The translations under genes were made by a program, and so were the position numbers. The notes beneath the pieces were generated by a model. That model saw only the letters and a list, made by a program, of their open reading frames with translations, searched no databases and was not told the DNA's origin. From Rhodoferax sp. (lineage in GTDB: Bacteria; Pseudomonadota; Gammaproteobacteria; Burkholderiales; Burkholderiaceae_C), in the NCBI GenBank assembly GCA_021731215.1, contig JAKFXU010000465.1:1-9783 (forward strand): a stretch of DNA of 9,783 nt. Reading direction: 5' to 3'. Below are positions 6,218 to 9,783 of the stretch, piece after piece. Numbering within the stretch: position 1 is the first letter of the stretch; every line of letters begins with the position of its first letter.

Positions 6218-8431
6218 TCAAGTAGTGCTGGCCTGCAGGGCCAGTTCTTCAAATTCACGCAAGGGCATGGGCTTGCCCCACAAGTAGCCCTGGTAGGTGA
6301 GGCAACCAAAGCGCTCCAGGCAGGCGCGCTGCTCTTCGGTTTCCACGCCCTCGGCGATCACGGCAAGCCCCAGGTTGTTGGCCATGCCGATGATGGTTTG
6401 CACAATGACGGCGTCGTTGTGGTTGCTGGCAATGTCGCGCACAAAACTGCGGTCGATCTTGAGTTGCTGAATGGGCAGGCGGGTCAGGTGCGCCAGCGAG
6501 GAATAGCCGGTGCCAAAGTCATCCATTGAAAAGTGGATGCCCTGCCGGTTCAATACCTTCATCTTGTCGATGGTGTCAACGATGTTGTGCAGCACCAGGC
6601 TTTCGGTCAGCTCCAGCTTGAGCCGTTGCGGGTTGATGCCGGTTTGTGTCAATATCTTGCTCACCACCGCGACGAAGTCAGGTTGGCGAAACTGGCGGGC
6701 GCTGACGTTGATTGAGAGTAGAAATGTTTCTGTCACCGGGCTGGCCGCCCATACCTTGAGTTGCTCACACGCCGTGCGCAAGACCCATTCGCCAATTGGC
6801 ACGATGAGCCCTGATTCTTCCGCAATGGGAATGAACTGGTCGGGTGGCACCAGTCCATGTTCGGGGTGCTCCCAGCGCAGCAACACTTCGGCGCCCAGGA
6901 CGCCATGCGTGTTGTCCACCTGTATCTGGTAATACAGCTTGAGTTGATTGCCCGGCAGGGCGTCACGCAGTTCGGTCTCCAGTGCCATGCGTGCTTCCAG
7001 TGAGTCCTGTATTTGTGGGTCGTAAAAGCGCAGGGCATTGCGCCCGCTGCTCTTGGCCTGGTACATGGAGATGTCAGCGCGTTTGAACAGGTCCTCGATC
7101 ATGGCGTTTTGACCCAGAAACAGGCACAGCCCGATGCTGGCGGAAGGGTGGTGAAGCTGGCTTGCCAGCATGTAGGATTGGCTGATGGCGGCCAGAATTT
7201 TTTCACCGACTCGCTCTGCCTGCAGTGCGGCCTGCGCCTCATCCGGGCTCAAATCGACCAGTATGACGATGAACTCGTCGCCCCCCAGGCGGGCGACCGT
7301 GTCGGTCCGGCGCACACAGGACTGGATACGCAGTGCAACTTCTACCAGCAGGCGGTCGCCAACATCATGCCCACGGGTATCGTTGAGTCTCTTGAAATTG
7401 TCCAGATCGATCATCAGCACGGCGCCATAGAGATGGTTGCGGGTGCTGACGGACAGCGCCCGCTGCAATCGGTCCCGCAACAGGCTCCGGTTGGGCAGGC
7501 CGGTCAGAGAATCATAAAAGGCGAGTTGCTCAATATGAGCCGCCTGGGCTTTAAGCTCGGTGATGTCCTCCACGACCACCAGCAACTCTTCTTCTTCTTC
7601 TTCTTCTTCTTCTGCAAGCCGGATTCCAGTGATGGTGAGGCGCAGCCATTTTTGGCCCAGCGCGGCGTCAATGCCGTGCAAGGCGATCCCGCTGGCGAGG
7701 ACGGCTTGCGCCTGTTGGTGCAAATCGGGTAGCGGCAGGAGGTCTGCGAGTTCGCGCCCGGAAACGTCTTCTGCGTTCTTCAGTCCGAACATCTCGCGGA
7801 AGGAGCAGTTGACACTGCGCACCTTGAGGGTGTCGTTCACCACGATCAGCCCCGCAGGAAGGCTCGCAATGATGTTCTCGGCGTAGCGCTTGAGGCCGAG
7901 GATGGTGCGCCGGTCGGCCTGCACATAGGTGTCGAGGGCAAGCCCCATGTCCAGGAAAACGATCTTGTGCAGCGCGTGGCAGGTGGCGAGAAACTTGTCC
8001 GGCTCGTCGCCCAGCAAGCGCCACAGTTCGGGCAGCAGCCCAACGAGGTATTTGCTGTAGGCGCCGATATACCACTTGGGTTCGAGTCCAATGTGCTGGT
8101 GGACGATGCCTACGCGCAGGCGGTGGAGAATGTATTCGGGGCCGTAGTCGCCCGCGGTCAGACTGTCGAAGTAGGCCGCCTGGGTCTGCTTCAGGCGCTC
8201 AAGGGAGGGTGCATCCGGGATGAAGCGGCTGGTTTCCCCGAACCTGGTGAGATGGGTGTAAAAGTCGTCCGCGAAGCACCGCGACACATCTTGCAGACGC
8301 ACGTGCAGCTCCGTGAGCAAGCTGATATTGGTTTGGTCGAACTCCAGGAATGCCTTGCGCCGGGTGATCTCTTGCGCGTTGATCCCGATGGCCCGGGCCA
8401 GCGCGGCGACGGCCTCGTCCGAGAGCTTCAC
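6218..8431 (-). CDS. Globin-coupled PAS-GGDEF-EAL cyclic-di-GMP turnover protein
   Basis: 737 residues, cytoplasmic. An N-terminal sensor globin (about 25-175) carries H111 in VHQHIGLEPKWYIGAY (110-125), the probable heme-binding proximal histidine of globin-coupled sensors, so oxygen or another gas is the likely signal. PAS follows (about 182-292), with a run of nine glutamates (274-282) from a trinucleotide repeat. GGDEF (about 300-470) has GGDEF at 383-387, and an RxxD site RRTD (374-377) five residues before it. EAL (about 480-730) keeps EVLLRW (515-520), NVS (575-577), ELTES (607-611), DDFGTGYSS (637-645), KIDRSFV (658-664) and AEGVE (693-697), so both cyclase and phosphodiesterase look intact by motif. 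The start is a GTG at 8431 with no clear ribosome site; no ATG lies in frame before the upstream stop. It sits 26 bases ahead of the MCP gene, probably in one transcript. Confidence 0.9.
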   Translation of the reverse strand: MKLSDEAVAALARAIGINAQEITRRKAFLEFDQTNISLLTELHVRLQDVSRCFADDFYTHLTRFGETSRFIPDAPSLERLKQTQAAYFDSLTAGDYGPEYILHRLRVGIVHQHIGLEPKWYIGAYSKYLVGLLPELWRLLGDEPDKFLATCHALHKIVFLDMGLALDTYVQADRRTILGLKRYAENIIASLPAGLIVVNDTLKVRSVNCSFREMFGLKNAEDVSGRELADLLPLPDLHQQAQAVLASGIALHGIDAALGQKWLRLTITGIRLAEEEEEEEEELLVVVEDITELKAQAAHIEQLAFYDSLTGLPNRSLLRDRLQRALSVSTRNHLYGAVLMIDLDNFKRLNDTRGHDVGDRLLVEVALRIQSCVRRTDTVARLGGDEFIVILVDLSPDEAQAALQAERVGEKILAAISQSYMLASQLHHPSASIGLCLFLGQNAMIEDLFKRADISMYQAKSSGRNALRFYDPQIQDSLEARMALETELRDALPGNQLKLYYQIQVDNTHGVLGAEVLLRWEHPEHGLVPPDQFIPIAEESGLIVPIGEWVLRTACEQLKVWAASPVTETFLLSINVSARQFRQPDFVAVVSKILTQTGINPQRLKLELTESLVLHNIVDTIDKMKVLNRQGIHFSMDDFGTGYSSLAHLTRLPIQQLKIDRSFVRDIASNHNDAVIVQTIIGMANNLGLAVIAEGVETEEQRACLERFGCLTYQGYLWGKPMPLREFEELALQASTT
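7587..7613. repeat. Trinucleotide microsatellite, nine units (GAA on the coding strand)
   Basis: A pure period-three tract of 27 bases inside the GGDEF-EAL gene. It encodes eight GAA codons and a final GAG, giving nine glutamates in a loop near the end of the PAS domain, just before LLVVVEDITELK. Copy changes would keep the frame and alter only loop length and charge. Confidence 0.85.
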
Positions 8432-8435
8432 AGTC

Positions 8436-8455
8436 CGGCCCCCGCTATGGGGCCG
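8436..8455 (-). promoter_or_regulatory. Hairpin just upstream of the GGDEF-EAL start
   Basis: CGGCCCC (8436-8442) pairs perfectly with GGGGCCG (8449-8455) around a six-base loop, ending four bases before the GTG start. In the transcript it would cover the ribosome-binding region, which lacks an obvious AGGA motif. The rest of the 8432-8582 gap shows no convincing promoter. Translational control is possible but unproven. Confidence 0.3.
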
Positions 8456-8582
8456 CAGACGGCAGGGGAGACATCAGGCTTGCTTGCGCAATATTTTTTT
8501 CCACGATATGCCCATTTCCTGTTAATTCTCGCTCACATTTTGCGCCAGACTCCGGTGCGCCCCATTTACCGCTCTGCCATTC

Positions 8583-9371
8583 TCACGGACTCATGCGAAT
8601 GCACAGCGGCGGCGTGCCGAAGGTTTCGCAAAACACCCGGTACAGATCCCGCTCGGCCCAGCGCCAGCCTTCGCTGAGCAGACGAAACCGCACCCGCGCG
8701 GCACCGTTTGCAAGGTGAGTATAAAGCAGCACGTTATCGCTACTGCCGCGCAGGTGATCCCCCAGGCGCTTGCGCAAATCTCCGGTCGAGCCGATATATA
8801 CCACACCGTGCGGCCCCGGCGGCGCGCTTTTCTCAAGCCATCCTGCTTCACTCACGGGCGAGCCCAACGCTGCCCGGATTTCGTACACCCCCGGCTGGGC
8901 CGGAATCGCAGTCCGCAGTGCTTGCGGGGTCAACGGCAGCAGCGTGGAAAAGCCCTCGGTCGCCGCCAGATAATTCATGCGCTGGCTGCGGCTGCGGCAA
9001 TCGGGAATCGCCAGGTCGCGCCGGATGTTGGCCACCGTGCGCCGCGACAAGCCAATGCCGTATTCGCGCTTGAGGATGGCAGCGATGGCCTCGTCCGTCA
9101 GCGGCTCCCACAGCACTCCTTGGAGCATCCATGCTTTTTCCCTCTTTATCACATGGTCCACGAAATGGCAATGAACCTGCCGCGGCTTCGGGAAAAGTCC
9201 GCCCAAGGGCACCGCTTCGCCGTTCGGCAGCGCGATGGACAATCCGCGCACCAACCGGGAGATCCGGTCCGGATCCGCCACCACGGCAAGATTCGGCTCC
9301 GCCCGCAGCCGGGCGGAAATCTCCGCTTGGGTCAGGGGCAAGAGCGCCAAGGCCTGCCCGATCAAACGCAA
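8583..9371 (-). CDS. RpoN (sigma-54)-like DNA-binding segments fused to a GIY-YIG nuclease domain
   Basis: 262 residues from a TTG at 9371. Residues 6-31 (QALALLPLTQAEISARLRAEP and after) resemble the sigma-54 activator-interacting region. DPDRISRLVRGLSIALPNG (33-51) with GGLF (57-60) resembles the sigma-54 helix-turn-helix. LTDEAIAAILKREYGIGLSRRTVANIRRDLAIP (91-123) matches the sigma-54 C-terminus, with SRRTVANIRR (109-118) in place of the RpoN box ARRTVAKYRE; both arginines at the -24 contact are kept. The core RNA-polymerase-binding region is missing. GIY-YIG follows: GVY (161-163), YIGST (192-196), R202, H206 and E240 before LYRVFCETFGTPPLC, so the catalytic set looks complete. It may be a site-directed nuclease or a DNA-repair or defence protein; the function is unknown. 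No ATG start exists, and an upstream GTG is cut off by an in-frame TAA. Confidence 0.75.
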   Translation of the reverse strand: MRLIGQALALLPLTQAEISARLRAEPNLAVVADPDRISRLVRGLSIALPNGEAVPLGGLFPKPRQVHCHFVDHVIKREKAWMLQGVLWEPLTDEAIAAILKREYGIGLSRRTVANIRRDLAIPDCRSRSQRMNYLAATEGFSTLLPLTPQALRTAIPAQPGVYEIRAALGSPVSEAGWLEKSAPPGPHGVVYIGSTGDLRKRLGDHLRGSSDNVLLYTHLANGAARVRFRLLSEGWRWAERDLYRVFCETFGTPPLCIRMSP

Positions 9372-9446
9372 TATGATTTACACCACGTCCGGCTCGGGAT
9401 CTTTTCGCAGAGTGATGCTCACATATCCTTGCGCCTTGCCTCGTGT

Positions 9447-9475
9447 TTGACGGCGTTGAGGGGTTCGGTCAATAT
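9447..9475 (+). promoter_or_regulatory. Weak sigma-70-like promoter candidate for rlmD
   Basis: TTGACG (9447-9452, five of six to the -35 consensus) is followed after 17 bases by CAATAT (9470-9475, three of six to the -10). It lies about 60 bases before the rlmD ATG in a 161-base divergent gap. The -10 is poor, so this is only a candidate. Confidence 0.3.
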
Positions 9476-9503
9476 CGAACATTCTCCATCGTAGCCTAAG
9501 CTC

Positions 9504-9523
9504 GTCCCCGCATCCTCGGGGAC
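9504..9523 (+). promoter_or_regulatory. Perfect hairpin in the rlmD leader
   Basis: GTCCCCG (9504-9510) pairs with CGGGGAC (9517-9523) around a six-base loop, nine bases before the ATG at 9533. The right arm contains GGGGA, the only ribosome-site-like sequence before the start, so the stem could lower translation. There is no U-tract, so it is not a typical terminator for either strand. Confidence 0.4.
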
Positions 9524-9532
9524 AATCACCCC

Positions 9533-9783
9533 ATGACCGACGAAATCAAAAATACTGGCAATTTCCCGCCCGACTGGCTGTTGGTCGAGTCGCTCGACCT
9601 GGAGGCGCAAGGCGTGGCGCACCGGGCTGACGGCAAGGTAGTGTTCATCGAGGGCGCGCTGCCGTTCGAGCGGGTGAGCGCCAATATCCACCGCAAGAAA
9701 AACAATTTTGAACAAGGCACGGTGACGGCGATTCACCGCGAGTCGTCGCAGCGCGTCAAGCCGGGCTGCCCCCATTTTGGCCT
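9533..9783 (+). CDS. rlmD: 23S rRNA (uracil-5-)-methyltransferase RlmD, N-terminal part
   Basis: 83 complete codons, cut by the window edge. RlmD (RumA) methylates U1939 of 23S rRNA with S-adenosylmethionine. The ATG at 9533 starts [15 protein letters not shown], then a TRAM RNA-binding domain (about residues 16-72) with [22 protein letters not shown] and the basic HRKKNN. It ends at CPHFG, whose cysteine (C79) begins the iron-sulfur cluster motif of this family. The catalytic methyltransferase domain lies outside. It is divergent from the RpoN-like/GIY-YIG gene. TrmA/RlmC paralogs share the fold, but the TRAM domain followed by CPxFG favours RlmD. Confidence 0.88.
   Translation, partial: MTDEIKNTGNFPPDWLLVESLDLEAQGVAHRADGKVVFIEGALPFERVSANIHRKKNNFEQGTVTAIHRESSQRVKPGCPHFG

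Noticed and set aside
7013..7732. Plus-strand frame of 239 codons with a poly-phenylalanine run
   Set aside because: It is the antisense reading of the GGDEF-EAL gene; the phenylalanine run is the reverse of the glutamate codons.
8491..8500. T-run read as a terminator on the plus strand
   Set aside because: No stable stem lies just before it and no plus-strand gene ends here.
8488..8502. Possible sigma-54 promoter (GG...GC on the minus strand) before the GGDEF-EAL gene
   Set aside because: The GG and GC are 11 bases apart instead of the required 10, and the TGGCAC half is poor.
8715..9494. Plus-strand frame of 259 codons opposite the GIY-YIG gene
   Set aside because: No family resemblance; the minus strand carries clear RpoN-box and GIY-YIG motifs over the same bases.
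9419..9775. Minus-strand frame of 118 codons at the right edge
   Set aside because: It overlaps the rlmD start on the other strand, which has a convincing TRAM domain and CPHFG.

Overview
The window looks like a GC-rich betaproteobacterial chromosome, most likely Burkholderiales and possibly Comamonadaceae. That placement is an inference from the style of the chemoreceptors, the globin-coupled GGDEF-EAL protein and the rlmD start; no 16S or other marker is present. Nearly everything is on the minus strand. Only rlmD at the right edge and a possible gene tail at the left edge lie on the plus strand.

Layout, left to right. Positions 1-131 hold the end of an integron-type gene cassette: a probable 3' gene tail with a CxxC motif (2-67), then a well-formed attC site (77-131). 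Two bases beyond the attC is the stop codon of a minus-strand GSU2403-like nucleotidyltransferase-fold gene (133-1158), which has an inverted repeat over its start. Next come a membrane diguanylate cyclase (1254-2420), an Aer-type aerotaxis receptor (2561-4108), a broken 4HB-HAMP methyl-accepting chemotaxis gene (4143-6191), and a globin-PAS-GGDEF-EAL protein (6218-8431). Then comes an unusual protein joining sigma-54 (RpoN)-like DNA-binding segments to a GIY-YIG nuclease domain (8583-9371, possibly starting at 9422). The start of rlmD (9533 to the edge) is divergent from it.

Functional theme. The minus-strand genes from 8431 to 1254 couple oxygen or redox sensing (heme globin, FAD-PAS Aer) and ligand sensing (4HB chemoreceptor) to flagellar chemotaxis and to cyclic-di-GMP synthesis and breakdown. 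Gaps of 26 and 34 bases suggest that the GGDEF-EAL, MCP and aer genes share a transcript. The diguanylate cyclase follows after 140 bases.

The best-supported unusual feature is the chemoreceptor gene. A 234-bp element with perfect 17-bp terminal inverted repeats and a 5-bp target duplication (ATGAA) sits inside its HAMP domain. Separately, an 11-bp unit present in three copies shifts the frame in the sensor domain. Removing the element with one target copy (239 bp) and two 11-bp units (22 bp) gives one uninterrupted 595-residue receptor. The other main points are the attC at the left edge, the RpoN-like/GIY-YIG fusion with a possible nonsense codon near its start, and a (GAA)n microsatellite encoding nine glutamates in the PAS domain of the GGDEF-EAL protein. 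No stretch longer than 300 bases lacks a gene.
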